NCBI RefSeq assembly: GCF_014905175.1 | Contig: NC_057790.1 | Location: forward strand, 1,922,001-1,986,000 | Origin: Aphidius gifuensis | Taxonomy: Eukaryota > Arthropoda > Insecta > Hymenoptera > Braconidae | Length of the DNA stretch: 64,000 nucleotides | Direction of reading: 5' to 3' | In this document: piece after piece, positions 38,771 to 52,005 of the stretch | How positions within the stretch are numbered: the first letter of the stretch is position 1 | Layout of the letters: the number at the start of each line of letters is the position of its first letter | The notes under the pieces: generated by a model | What the model was told of the DNA's origin: nothing | What the model saw: the letters and a program-made list of their open reading frames with translations, nothing else | Database searches by the model: none | Translations under genes and position numbers: made by a program

Positions 38771-40578
38771 AAAAAAAAAAATAGAAAAGAAAAAAAATTT
38801 CTGACCAGTTTACCTTTTCAAATTAACACTTCTACATGAGCTCATATAATTATTTGAATTTTTTTTTTTAAATTTTTAAATTGATAGCCATGTGTTAATT
38901 TAAAAAATTCTTTGAAAATAAAAAAATCATCATTGTTATATATTATAAATAAATAAATAAATAAATAAATGTATAAAAAATTATTCCAAGTAAATTAAAG
39001 TATATAAAATATGTTAATATACACAATGAAAAATTATTTGATGAAATTATTAATTTTGAAAATTTTAATGGAGACATTTGTGTGTGTGTTTGTGATTTAA
39101 GTGTATATTATATATATTTAATTAAGTTAATTATAAGCACGTGCAAACGTTATATTTATGTAAAAAATTTGTGTAAAAAAAAATGTAATATAAGGTGGGT
39201 TTATTGTAATGAGATCTTTTCATATTGCCGCTGTTAAAATGCAAAATGTCATGTACACATTAATACCATGTACCTAGTAATATATTTTATTTATTTTTAT
39301 TAATTTGAATTTTTATTTAATCAAATAATATATACTATAATAAATACAAAAAGTAAATTCAATCAATTATTTTTAAAATAAAAAATAAGCTTATAAAATA
39401 ATAATAAAAAATTTAATTTTAATTTTTTTTTTTTTGATCATCGTTTAGGATGTGATTAAAATAAATTTGTGTAGGTGAAAGCAGATGTCTAATCGTGAAT
39501 TTAATAAATTCAAAAAAGCAAAAAATAAGGGTGAAAATAAAAAAATCAATATTTATTTTAAAATTGATTTTATCCTGGGTATTTTATGAATTTATTTTTA
39601 TTTTTTAAAATTTTTAAATTAATGATAATTATTGATTTAAAAAAAAATAAAATAATAGTAATAATGAAAATCAATTGTTATTTGTATTTTATTTAAATTT
39701 AACCTGTGGAGATTTTTTAAAATTTATATATATTATTAATTTTAATTATGGCTTAAATACCTTTTAATGACTGGATTAAAACGTAACAGACTCGACCTTT
39801 CGACTGGCAAAATGAAAAATCATTCGACCGAGAATTAAAACACGGGAAAAATAATTAAATATATATATAACCTCGTGCGGGAAATAAGGCATAATACATT
39901 ATCTTATCAACAATTAAAATCTTGAATCTCGATGTCGAATCAATTCAATTTCAATCTAAAAATCCTTTCCCTAATTTTTTTTTTTTTTTTTTCATTCTTT
40001 ACTTCAATTTGTGATTACTCACTATTTGCACTGTGTGAGAAAATAAAAAAGTACCTGTTGTGTATTTTTCAAGGACGTATGTTCAAAGAAATTATTCAAT
40101 TGTAAATAAATTTAAATAAAAAATTTCAATTGCTAAAATAATAACAATTTTTACACAATTTTTAAAGCAATATTTTAACGTTAATATTATTATTATAATT
40201 TTGAAAAATAAACATATAAATAATTTTTAGTCTGATGAATAAATTGTTTTAAAAAAATAGAAATTATTAGATTAGTATCCAGCTAAACATACATCCTAAA
40301 TTGATAATTTTCACCAGCTTAAATTTATTTTTTTCAATTCAATTATTTAAACATTAAACATTTGTGTAATTAAAAAATAACATTTCACCAGACAGTTTAT
40401 TAAAAATATTTTTCTCAAATTATTTATTTAACTTTATATTTACTGATAAATAAATGTTATTGTTAAAATTTATTACAACAATAAAAATACAAAAATCATT
40501 ATAAAAGTAAAAAAATTCACCTTAAAAAAAAAAAAAGAAGTATTCCAGAAGAAGCAGAAGAATAAGCATTATTCAATC

Positions 40579-41368
40579 ATGAAGTTTTTAATTATAATTT
40601 TGTTAATTTTTTGCTGTAGTATTTCGGCACAACGTCAACTCTCATCGTATCCATCAGTTAAAGCTATGGCATCAGTTGATTTAAAAAAGGTAATTTTATC
40701 ATAATAATTACAAATTAATTTAATTAATCATTATATAATATGTTAAATATTTTTATAGCTAATTGGAATATGGTATGATAGCGGAAATATTATAGATACC
40801 AACGAGGCAAAAAAAAAATGTATCGCAGTTGAAGTAAGTTTGGACAATGGAATTATTTATATGAATGTGAATCCTAAAAACGTCTTGTAAGTTTAATTAT
40901 AAATAATATCTAATTTATTTTTTACTAAAATATTACTTATAAAAATCAATAATTTATTTTTTAAATTAACAGAAATGGAATTAAATCATTCAAATTTTCA
41001 TTAGAGCCAGTTGGAAATTCTTCGTCTCACTTTGAATTTTATTCTGGTGATCCAATGGTGAAAAAAATTGATGTTTACATTATAGATACTGATTATGTTA
41101 ATTATTGCACATTTAAAATGGTTGAAACTTCAAAAGATGGAAGGTATAATGTCATGAAATATTAACTATAAATGTTTTGATATAATAACAAGTGTTTTTT
41201 GTTTTTTTTTTTATCAATAGTTACTCTCAATATGACGGGGAGTTAAATAAACCATCTTGTCCGGATGAAAAAAGATATGGTTTTTCTAATAATCTTTATT
41301 TGCCTCGTGGACGTGCTGGTGGTATGCCTTTCAAACTTTTCGTATATATAAGCCCATTTGAAGAATAA
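40579..41368 (+). CDS. Lipocalin-like secreted protein
   Basis: Four exons: 40579-40689, 40759-40886, 40973-41143 and 41221-41368, all in phase, giving 185 aa, a usual lipocalin length. The N-terminus is a clear signal peptide (MKFLIIILLIFCCSISA). Motifs fit the lipocalin pattern: KLIGIWYD at residues 37-44 (the G-x-W motif of the first strand), a Cys at 58 in KKKCIAVEV, DNGIIYMNV, and TDYVNYCTF at 119-127, resembling the second lipocalin motif (TDY). A third mature Cys is C150. Lipocalins carry small hydrophobic ligands in an eight-stranded barrel; insect members include apolipoprotein D/Lazarillo-like and bilin-binding proteins. The rest of the sequence is divergent, so the ligand cannot be guessed. 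It sits alone in the gene desert and its small introns and complete frame argue for an intact gene. Confidence 0.7.
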
Positions 41369-43481
41369 TTTTTAATTTTCATCATTTCAAATGCATGTGA
41401 TTTACTGTACTTGACGGCACATTTAAGCACACCTGATATGTATTTTCCCAAACATTATTATTATTTTAATGTAATTTTGAATCATTTAAAACATTAAATA
41501 TATCGTAAATAAAATTAGATTAAATTAATTTTTTCATATAAATAATAAATAAAAATTTGTGAAACGTGAGGATAAAAAAAAAAATGAACAAACTCTGAGT
41601 AAATTAACGTTAAAAATTCCAATGTGTACAATGTACAGTATTATTCATCCATAATTGAAGGGAATACATTTTGGTTGATAAAAAAAAAAAGTATAAAAAA
41701 AAAACAAAATAGCATGCAAGAGCAGCGATAAAAATTACGAATAAAGGTGAGGATTTGATTGCGGTACACATTGATCGAAAAAGAAACGAAAAAAATAAAA
41801 AAAAAAAAATTACCGAGGTCGTGCGTATTATTGAAGAACCAGGAATTTCAGGAAACAAAATACAATATTAAAGGGAAAAAATAATATATATATATAAAAG
41901 CGAGTGTGCTGATGGTAATGATGGGTTACATCTTGTATTTATTATAACAAAAAAAAAATAATAAAATAATGAAACGGCTTGGGCACACTTTGAACTAAAA
42001 ACTCATGGTGTAAGCTATAAATTTTGTTCTTATTAGAGACGAGACGGATGGGCTAATAACCAATCCAAAAATTTTTATCACACCCTCAAAAAACATATAT
42101 AATCATGGATAACAAAAGTAACCCAAAAAAATATTTATATACAGTATTTAAAATTTTTTAAAATATTAAAAATAGAAAATTAATTTAAAAATAAAAATTA
42201 AAAACTAGTCAATGGCTTAAAATGCGTCTGAGTAAAGAAAATAAAAATACAATATTATATTAATATTACAATGCAAAAAAATAAAAAATAAATTATTATT
42301 ATAAAAAAAAAAAAATAGTGGGAGTGTTGGATATATATATTTATTAGTAAATGCGTCGACGGTCGAAGAGCACATGCGTGTCGGCATCTTTTAAAAAAAA
42401 TGATGATAATGATGTTCGACGTACCAAACACGTTTTTCAACTGATTTTTTTTTTTTTTTTAAAAGCTTTTCATATACACACTTTTAATAACAATAATTTG
42501 GAAAAAAAAAAAAAATTAAATATATACAACTCTTTATTAAAGATATCATTGAAAAACATATGATTTAACAAAAAATCTTTTTAAAAAATATATAACTTAA
42601 ATACTATTCTTTTTGTTTTAATTTTTAATTTTTTAATGAAACAAAAAATATTAAAATTAAAGAGTTAAATTAACGCTTTATAACAGTATCATCATTTAAA
42701 TATAAATTTACGCATTTTTGCGTGATAATAATATACATATTAAAAAAATATTTAAAAAAATAAAATATTATTTGCTTTAGTGAAATTATTAAAAATACAA
42801 ATATGTTTTTTAAAAAAAATAAATAAATAAATTAAAAAGAGATATCGCACCATTGAAGATGATCAGTAGCTATGTGTAGTGTATATATGCGAAGAAGATT
42901 GCGTGCATCGCGGAAGACGAAGGCTAATAACATTGCGCACGGTTGGCCCTCGGCAAACACGCAATTACGTGTCCCAGGATGCCATGGAGCCATCGTGTGG
43001 TGCTACTGCATTACGAAAATAACAATAATAATAATAATGATATTATTTTAAAAAATAAAATAATAATAATCGTTACGACTCATCGAGCAACTTTCAATTA
43101 CATTTATAAATACCATGATCAATTATTCGCTATCTAATTATTTATTTTTTAACAACACAAAATAATAGTTAATATATACATAATTTAATAAATAAATAAT
43201 TGTTTATAATTAATTAACAAATATATGAATTTATTTTGTAAAAATATTTGTTTTAATTTAATTTAATAATTGCATTTTATAAATTCAAAAAATTTAGTAA
43301 TTTTTTTAAATTAAAAATAAAGCTTGTAGAAAAATTAAAAAAATTATATTATATACTGAAGATTTTATTAACTGTTTTATATCATGTTCAAACAAACAAG
43401 TGTCAATATTTGAATAAAATAAAATACGGAATTTTATAAATTTTATATCATAGTTAAATTATTTGTATAAAAAAAATCATT
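41369..43481. other. Convergent spacer with a GC-richer island at 42840-43020
   Basis: This lies between the 3' ends of the lipocalin-like gene (plus) and the protease homologue (minus). The block 42840-43020 has words such as GAAGATTGCGTGCATCGCGG, ATTGCGCACGG and CGTGTCCCAGGATGCCATGG. It is much less AT-rich than its flanks. It could be an enhancer or an untranslated exon of an unseen gene. Smaller islands lie near 41990-42060 and 42345-42435. Confidence 0.4.
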
Positions 43482-44497
43482 TTAATACCAGTTATTTGTA
43501 ATTGTTTGTTCTATCCATTTATTATAAATTGGTTGAATTTTTGTAAATATAATAATATTAGTTCTGCTTGATACAAAAACAGAAATAACTCCAACAAGCA
43601 TACGGTTACGTACTATTCCACTGCCACCATCACCCTTGAAAAATAATAAAAAGCATTATTTATTCATTAAAAAAAATTCATTACAATGTTATTAATTATT
43701 TTTATAATTTTAAATAAATACCAATGTGATGAAAGAATTTGGATACAATGTGGTGCCACAAATTTTATTTTCATTAACAACTGGAAAATCAGCGTAGCGT
43801 TGACAAAAGTATTCACCTTTAATCATAACATGAATTTTTTTAAGATTTCTTGTAGATTCACGTGGCTCAACACTATCATCTCCCCATCCACACACTACAG
43901 TAGTTGACTTTGCTGATAGAAGAATATTTGAGATTTGAATAGCTTCAATATTTGTATAATCGCTTGAAAAATTAATTGGTGATTCAAGCTGTTGATTCAA
44001 ATATAAATAAACATATTAAAGTAATGAAAAGTTTTTGATAATAATATATTAAAACAAACCTTCAATATTGCAATATCATTTTTCCAATATAATCTTGGTG
44101 AATAATCCGGATGATAAATAATATATCTAACATTGTAATAAGTTCCTAATCCATCTGAATTAAATTCATCATTTGATCCAACTAAAATACAAAGATTTCC
44201 TGCAGCTACAACTAAATCAAACAAAACACAACTCGCTGATGTCAGAACATGGAATTCTGATAAAATACTTGCTCCACATACATGATGTCCACGATGTTGT
44301 AAACTAACGTGATAAGCAAATTCTCTTATATCTGTTGACAAGCCACCTATTATTCTGCGCATCTCTTTACCACTGCAAACTGAAAAAAATTAATAAAAAA
44401 TTATATATAATTTATATAAAATATCAACAAAATGTGGCAAGAAGTTTTTGGTACCAATGATAAAGCTCAACAGGCTGAATACAATTAATTTATCCAT
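43482..44497 (-). CDS. Serine protease homologue (catalytically dead chymotrypsin-fold protein)
   Basis: Four minus-strand exons: 44497-44455, 44379-44060, 43988-43722 and 43634-43482, in phase, giving 260 aa. A signal peptide (MDKLIVFSLLSFII) is followed by a short pro-segment and RRIIGG, the activation site of the S1 trypsin fold. CGASILSEFHVLTSASC corresponds to the His57 region but has Ser (S64) where His should be. Asp102 is kept in KNDIAILK. The Ser195 region reads GDGGSG instead of GDSGGP, so the nucleophile is Gly (G213), and the Cys191 position is Thr. With two of three triad residues lost it should have no protease activity. Insect serine protease homologues act as cofactors or decoys in immunity, digestion and venom. 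Frames and splice sites are intact, so it looks like a functional non-enzyme, not a pseudogene. The exon 1 donor (GTACCA) is weak. Confidence 0.87.
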
Positions 44498-47379
44498 TTC
44501 TATTTTAATTTTGTTCGAGACAGTACTTGTTTTAGCAAATGAATCTTCTAAAGTAGTTTCATATTTTTTAAAATTATAAATTAAATAATTTTTTTTTGTA
44601 AAATAGTCGTAAATATAAAATACGATTATCATTGTTTTATTATTTATTCAAAGCGATAAATGTTAATCATAGATGTATAACTAGTTGTTAAATTAAATTT
44701 TAAATAATAGTTTTTATATTTTAGTTTGAGATTTGATACATTACACGTGTGTTTACTTGATGATATTATATTTACTTTTTTAAAAATAGTATATGAAAAA
44801 AATACGTATAGTAGTTTTTGTTGGTAGATAATAAATAAATAAAATAAATAATGCGATCGCTAATTGCAGGCGTGTCTCGAGCCAAGATTGTGCAATGACT
44901 TTTAATATAATATAAAAATAAATATTAATTTTTATTTATTGTTAAATAAAATAAAAATTCATTGTAATAATATATATTTTTAAAAATCATTTTAAAAAGC
45001 CATAATTTTATTTTTTATTTTTATATTTAAACTTTATTGTAAATTTTTTTAAACACTAATTTTACAAATTGCTGTTCATTTTATTTTTGACCCCCGCAAA
45101 TGAATTGGCCCCCAAGAATCCGTATAGAAAGTGCGTTGAAAGAATTTAAAGATTTTAAAAAATTTCAGTTGCATGAAAAAAAATAAAATATAATAACCAA
45201 ATGAGTTTATTAATATTTAATTTACCTTTGTGTATAAAAAAAAATATATATTTCTTAAGAATAATAATTACTATTTACAGATAAATATTTAAAATTTTTT
45301 CCCACATTGAAAATTATTATGAAATATATTTATTAAATAGTTGTAGGCTCTTCAACTTGTCAGTTATTTATTTATTTATTTTTTTTTTGTTATTTTAAAT
45401 TTTTTTTTCTCATAATATCAAAACAATTCAGCCATACACTTTCTCAAATTAAATACAGGTATATCTTTTATACATAGTTTTGTATTGAAATGAAAAAAAA
45501 AATAATAATGAAAATAATTTTTACTGGCTGACAGATTATTGAGCTAAATATAAAAGACGACCTTTTAATGTTCGATATTATTATATATCAACTGACATAT
45601 ATAATTGCATAATATTTGCAGGTGACAGGTTTACCACCTTTTGTCTCAATAATGACATCAAAAATAAACTTGTTTATAATGATAATATAATAATCAAATA
45701 AATATGAAACTATAAAAAATATCAAATGACAATTAAATAAAAATATCATGAAATATTTAATTCATTTTTTATGTTTTTGCTATAATTATTTCTGCACTTA
45801 TTTTATTACGAGTTTTTAATAGTCTATTTTCTTTGTTATTAATTTAAAATAAAGTTCAATAAAATTATTTTGAATTTATAATATGAAATTATCAATAAAA
45901 ATTCAAGTAAATGTTATAAACTTTTATATGATTTTCATTATCAATTTAATAAGAGAAAATAACAATTATTATATAGAGTGTTTATTTTTTAAGTGTATAT
46001 TAATTTTATAAATGAAATATTGATAGAAAATAAATGTGTGGGTGGGATATAGGTGACATTAAATGACGTGATAATATTATATTATATTATACAAGCTTGT
46101 GTGTTAGAATTATCTCAAAGAGAAAAAATACAAATTGCAATATTCTAAACAGGACTGTCTTAATCTCAATCGGATTTTTTTATAATAATGGCAACAGGCA
46201 CTTGTTGATTCAGAACTCATTTACTTTTAATTTTGCAGGTTGTTTTTATTTTCTAGAACAATTTATTTTTCATTGAATTATTTGGATAATAGCTAAAAAA
46301 ATATATCCATCAATTGGAGAAATAAATCCTTTAAATAAAAATACTTGAATAAATTAAAATGATAAATTAATAAATGTACCACAATTGTTGAAGTTTTTAT
46401 ACTTTTTTAAACGACAAGTACATAGTCGGTACATTTTACAATCAACAAGATGATCGATCACATAGCTGCGCATGATTCATGGATCATCTACTGTCGATCA
46501 TCAAATAGATTAGTAATGTAACACACAGTATCAATTACTTATTGCAACTAATGATTTTTATAAATAGTAAATAAAACGATACATCAAAATTTAACACTTC
46601 CTTACTCCACCCATTACTGTTATATTAAACTTGACCTTTTAACTCGAGCAAAAAATATTATAAATTGAATCTAAAAATAAAAGGAAAACAATTTAATTTG
46701 CAAAATATCTGTAAATATAAAAAATAAACAAATGGATATTTAAATTAATAAAAAATAATACCTTTGTGTGGGATAATTAAATCAAAGTGTTACTTTCTTT
46801 ATTCTTTATCACCTATTCAAATGTAATTTTTATTATTTTTATAAATCAAATTAATCAATTCAGTCAATACAATATTCACGCGTAGGGTTTTTAATTGTCA
46901 CATTGTATAATTTTATTGAATTTTTAAATTATTATTTTCGCAATGTAAATGTTGCTGTTATTATTATTTCAATTAATTTATTATAATATTTGTAAAATAT
47001 AAAAATTATTTAGCATGTGTTATAAATTTTGATTGTTAACTTTTAAAAATATAATCAAACAATTATTAAATTATAGCCTAAAGCTATCTGTAATTGATTT
47101 TATTTATTCAATATTATTTTTCAACGTGAGAAAAAATATATACCAATGGCTTTTAACGATATCCATTGGGAAATTTCAATAAACTGCGGTCAAGATTTTA
47201 AAAAATAAAATATGGATTTCTAGGAAAATTCACGGTAATATTCAATGATTGATAATACAACACATGATTATCCATTATTTTATATATTTTTTAAAAAATT
47301 AAAATTCATACTTGGAGTGAATTGGCGAGATTATCAAAATTCTATATAATAATAAAAAATAAAAAATAATTTATGTTGA

Positions 47380-47550
47380 GCTGTCGATATTAGTCTCACG
47401 ACCGAAATCCTGATTGTCTTGGTGTTACGACATCCTCGAGGCAATTTAAAGACGGCGGTCACGGGTCGGTTATTTTACGCGGGCGAAAAACCAGACATGG
47501 ATAAAAAGGCTGGATAAGAGACTGAAAACAAAAGCAACACATATACATGT
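47380..47550 (+). promoter_or_regulatory. GC-richer island with a possible untranslated exon
   Basis: The block contains GACGGCGGTCACGGGTCGG and TTTTACGCGGGCG, then a stretch ending in ACATATACAT|GTGAGTAAAA, a good splice donor. The only ATG frames are very short. It fits a promoter plus 5' untranslated exon of a plus-strand transcript, whose later exons are not visible. Confidence 0.3.
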
Positions 47551-49589
47551 GAGTAAAAAATATAAAAAAAAAAAAATGATTGTTGATGATAATACTATAT
47601 GGATTTATGTAAACTGGTCAACAGAAAATACCGCTAAAATAATATATAAACTATTTACAATAACTTTATTTAAAAAAATTATATCAAGATTATTTTTACA
47701 TTAATAATTAAGTTGTTAAATTTATATATTATCAAGTTGAATATTTTTAATATTTTGTATTGAAAAAAATGAAAAATGATGAGAAATAATATAAAATAAT
47801 AAAATAATAATAAAACAATGAAAAAATAAATAATAGATAAAAATTTTATAATAAAATGAAAGTAGAACGAAAAAAAAAATATATTTATTTATTGGAGGAG
47901 GTCAGAGACAAAAAGAAAAAGAAAAAAAAAATATATATATATAATGTGTGGAATGTTTTTATTATTATTATTTTATTAAATAAGAAAATAATTTTTTTAT
48001 GGATACGATGAAAGTTGGTTAAATGCGTGTATGAATGTTTTTAAAACGCCCTGGAGGTCCCCATTGTGTACAACCTAATCTAGATCCAGCTTTATTTTAT
48101 CATTTTGCAGAGTGTTTGTTACGTATTTATATCCGCACCCGTATACAATGACCACTTTTGCAATATTTCTTTGATGAAATATGAATAAAGAATAAAGAAA
48201 TGAAAAAAAAAAAAAATTTGTTTGGTTGTTTGTCGACAGGTTTCTGAAGGTGCTGAACCGAAAATAAATTTATTGTATAATGAAATTAAATTGTTATTAT
48301 TGATTATTTAAAAAAAAAAAAAAAAAAAAACGAAGCAATTGATTTACAATTAATAAAATCCAGACGAGCTTGGCGCCTTTGTATATAAATTAAAATTATT
48401 ATACGCATTATACACACCGTGTTGTCAAAGTAGTTAATAACATTCTCTCTTTCCGGTTGTAAAATTAACAATAAATTATAAAACCCACGTATTTTAAATG
48501 ATCAAAACATTTCCTAATTATATATAAATATTTTAAATAAGTTAAATTATTGATCAAGATTTTTCATACAAGTATAAAATGTTTTTTATAAAATTATATA
48601 TCTAATAAAATATTTAACAATGTTGTAAATAAAAAATAAAAATAAAATTGGTATATGTATAGAAAAAATATATACCTATATTATTTTGAGATTCTCGTGT
48701 GAATTATTAAGCAAGTGCAAATATAAGCACAGTGAAATTCAAGCAAGACAGTTGTCGGGGTGTCGACTTGTTTGACAGATTTATGACCACTTGTAGCCAC
48801 TGGTTCGAGTCGATTTAAACACCAGGGGGTCTGTACTTAGCTATTTATTTATTTATATGTATATTTACTTAGATGTGAGAAAAATGTTGTGGAGGAAAAA
48901 TAAAATAAAAAAAAGGTGAGGAAGTTTGCATATACATTGGGACTAATCGACTTGGCGGTATAACCTATTTGCCACATTCACGTGTCTGTTAATAGTTTTC
49001 CGCCGCATAATAGTTTTTAAATTTAAAAAAAAATAACAAGCATGGAATTCCTTTAGTAATAGTGCGGCGTTTGGTGGTCATAATATGTTATACCATGTGC
49101 CGATACCACACGTCACGATGCGTGAAAAGAAAACGATGTTGACTCTCAAAGTATTTTACTTTTTTTTTTTTTTTTTTTATTATTTACTAAACTTTAATTA
49201 TGTAATTTTTTTTATTTCTTTATTCATTGACATTTATATGGTTTTGTTAAATTTTATAATAGAAAAGTTGATGGAAATAATAAAACTATAGTGTTGGAAA
49301 AAAAATATATACCTATACAAAATATATTATTATTGTTGGAAATAAATTTTATAAATGCGGGTATTTTATTTTTTATTTTAAATTGTTAATATCTTTACGG
49401 AGTGACGGTTTAAATTTTATTTTAATAAATGAAAAACTCAATTTTCTTATTATTTTTTTGAATATTTAATTTAAAATTTTTGTATTTTATTAATTAAATA
49501 GAAATTTGATTTTTTAAATTAGATTTTTACTGAATTGGGAAATTTTAAATGTTCTAAATTTATTTGTACAGTGAAGAATTTTTACATTA

Positions 49590-49760
49590 GATGAATTGTA
49601 ATATTATTACCCTGGCAAAAAATTTATTTTTCAGTAATTTTACTGTGATCTATAATTGTCATTTTTCCAATATCTCCTGTGTCGGTGACTTTTATCTTCT
49701 TCTTCAGATGCACCTCCAGGGGTTGAGGCGTGATTTTACCCTCATAATAAAAATTGCATA
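49590..49760. other. Higher-complexity block with small palindrome, possible dispersed repeat
   Basis: It begins ACCCTGGCAAAAAATT and contains the palindrome CAGTAATTTTACTG at 49632-49645, then a run with TCTCCTGTGTCGGTGAC and GCACCTCCAGGGGTTGAGG. Composition differs from both flanks and two minus-strand frames stay open across much of it. It may be a transposon-derived fragment. Confidence 0.3.
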
Positions 49761-52005
49761 TACAAGCAACATGATTGATTTGTAAGTATGTGTTTATCGA
49801 TATAAAAATCCCAAGAAATATCTAATTTATTTATTTTTATTTACTATTTTCTACACTTTGTGTATCAATAAAAAATGCATTGCAATATTAAATATATCAT
49901 TGCTAGAATTATCGTTGAATTCAAAATATAAAACTGTAAATTAACCTCCCTCAAGCTATATGCAAATTAACAAAATATCTATAATTATACAACAACAAAT
50001 TAGCAGGAAGAAAAAAATTATTAAATAATATCATATATTATTTTCTATATAATTTTTTGTAAATTAATATTCGAAAAAAAAATATATTATGAATCATGGT
50101 TTTCTGTATTTTTACATGAAAAACAACATATTCAATAAAGATATTATTTATTTTTCCATTTTTACAATAGTAAAATAATGATATACTTGGCACGTGACAC
50201 ACACTTGTTAACAACCCCAAGCAATATTATAAATATTATCAATTTCATTTTGATATAATTTACTTATTAAAAAATAAAATATTCTCATGAAATTTTCATT
50301 TCTAAAAATATTTTTGCCACTCAAATATACAATATATAAAAAACAAAAAAAATATTCAGCAGATTGAATGATTATGTATAATATATATTATTAAATTAAA
50401 ATATTGATAATAGCTCTTGTGTCTATGATGAATGAAAATGAAAATGAAAATAAATGTGTGAAAGTAGCCGAAGGTCAGGTGCCTCCGGGCCTGAGATAAA
50501 TTCTTTTGATCAAAATTGCATTATATAAAATGTAGAATTTATATTATTTTTATTTAAATGACCCTGGACTAAAGTCCAGTAAATATTTTATTGTTATTAT
50601 TATTATTACCTATATAATAGATAAAAAATTAAAACAAAAAAAATATATATATTTATAATAATTTATATAGGCAAATGAAGCAAGCCTTCCTATTTTCATA
50701 CTTTCACGTAAAGTGATTGTTTCGCGTTGTATTTACTAGTTTAAAAAAAAATAAAATATATAAGAAAATTAAAAATATACATATAAATAAATAAAAATAA
50801 TGATAATAAAATCCGCTTGTTCTTTCGAGCATAAACCGCGGGTTTTGATAATTAAATTTATATCACATTGATTTAAAATAGCGGCGTATCAATACGTATA
50901 GAAATTCATTATTATTTTATATTTAATTCCAGCTTTGTAATAATATTTAAATAATAAAGGAAAATATTTTTAAAAGTTTTTCATAAATCATATGTATGTG
51001 AGTATGTATGTTGGTATATAAAATATATAAAAAAAATACAAATAATATTAGCAATTGTACTTGTCGTAATAAATTATCATTTGATTATTAAAAATATATA
51101 TATGCAAGTAGGCCATAAGTCACTCGGTTAATAACCAACAATCTGTTGAACAAAAAAATTGATATTTAAATTCATTGATTGTTAATTTATTAAATTACAA
51201 TTAAAATAATTATCAATTAAATTAATAATATGTTAACAATCAATAAATAAAATAGATTAGATTTTATTTTTTAAATAAATAAATGATTGTTTATTGATAA
51301 AAAAAAAAAACAAGCAGATATTTAAATAGATAAGAATAAACATGAAAGTATAAATTTGATAATGTCTAATTTATTCGACAAATTACGAGTCATGTTAATT
51401 TATATATAAAATATTTTAAACAATAGTGTAAAAATAAATGTGACTTTAAAAGGGGTTGTACAATTGTTTTGAAAACTGGGTGGTAATCGGCCTGAAGCTG
51501 TAAACAAATGTAATTTGACAGAGATATAATATATGAAGGTATTTTATATTCAACAATTTTATGCAAAAATTTAAATTAAAAAATAATATAATAAACAAAT
51601 CACAATGCTTTACATGCATGCAGGTTAAATAATTGTACATAAAACAGAGAGAAATTCAAGAGTTGGATTAATTTTATCATATAAATTCAACAGACAAGTA
51701 CAATTGTGTCAATAAAAATACATTGAGGGTAAATCACACTTTGTATAATATCAATGAATAAAATTAATTATCATTTCATCATATTGATTGAATTGAAATG
51801 ATTGAAAAATCATAAAAAACTAAATAAATTTATATATATTTTCTCAGTTATTTTTATATTTTAAATTATTTAATTTTTTTTTTTTATTTATAATATAAAA
51901 TGTTGATGAAAAGACCACACCAGAAATATATTATACATAAGATTAACAATATTTTTTGATTTTTATATTTCTGGTTTTCACAAATAAATATTTATATATA
52001 TTTAT

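Larger units (their letters stand above)
33037..40578. other. Gene desert with scattered higher-complexity islands
   Basis: No coding exon is supported from 33116 on. Less AT-rich islands occur at about 33390-33500, 35550-35700, 36460-36600, 37350-37470, 37955-38110, 38520-38770 and 39770-39890. They may be promoters, enhancers or untranslated exons. Microsatellites include (ATC)n at 35167-35188 and (AAAT)n at 38947-38971. A degenerate tandem repeat lies at 33.8-34.3 kb (separate entry). Confidence 0.45.
44498..52005. other. Gene-poor region with islands of higher complexity
   Basis: No coding exon is supported. Less AT-rich islands lie at about 44845-44905, 45085-45150, 46425-46515, 47380-47550, 48040-48170, 48710-48845, 48940-49150, 49590-49760 and 50460-50500. 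The remainder is AT-rich with homopolymers. Short open frames here are compositional. Confidence 0.45.

Noticed and set aside
38534..38839. 101-codon plus-strand open frame across the 38.5-kb island
   Set aside because: It runs through a poly-T tract (FFFFFF) and a poly-A tract; the island is more easily explained as regulatory DNA.
46449..46502. Inverted GATGATCGA/TCGATCATC words
   Set aside because: Short arms with a long loop built from GATC-rich words; likely chance, no copy or context support.
48790..48815. GGTTCGAGTCG as a tRNA T-loop
   Set aside because: No A-box, acceptor stem or cloverleaf can be built around it.
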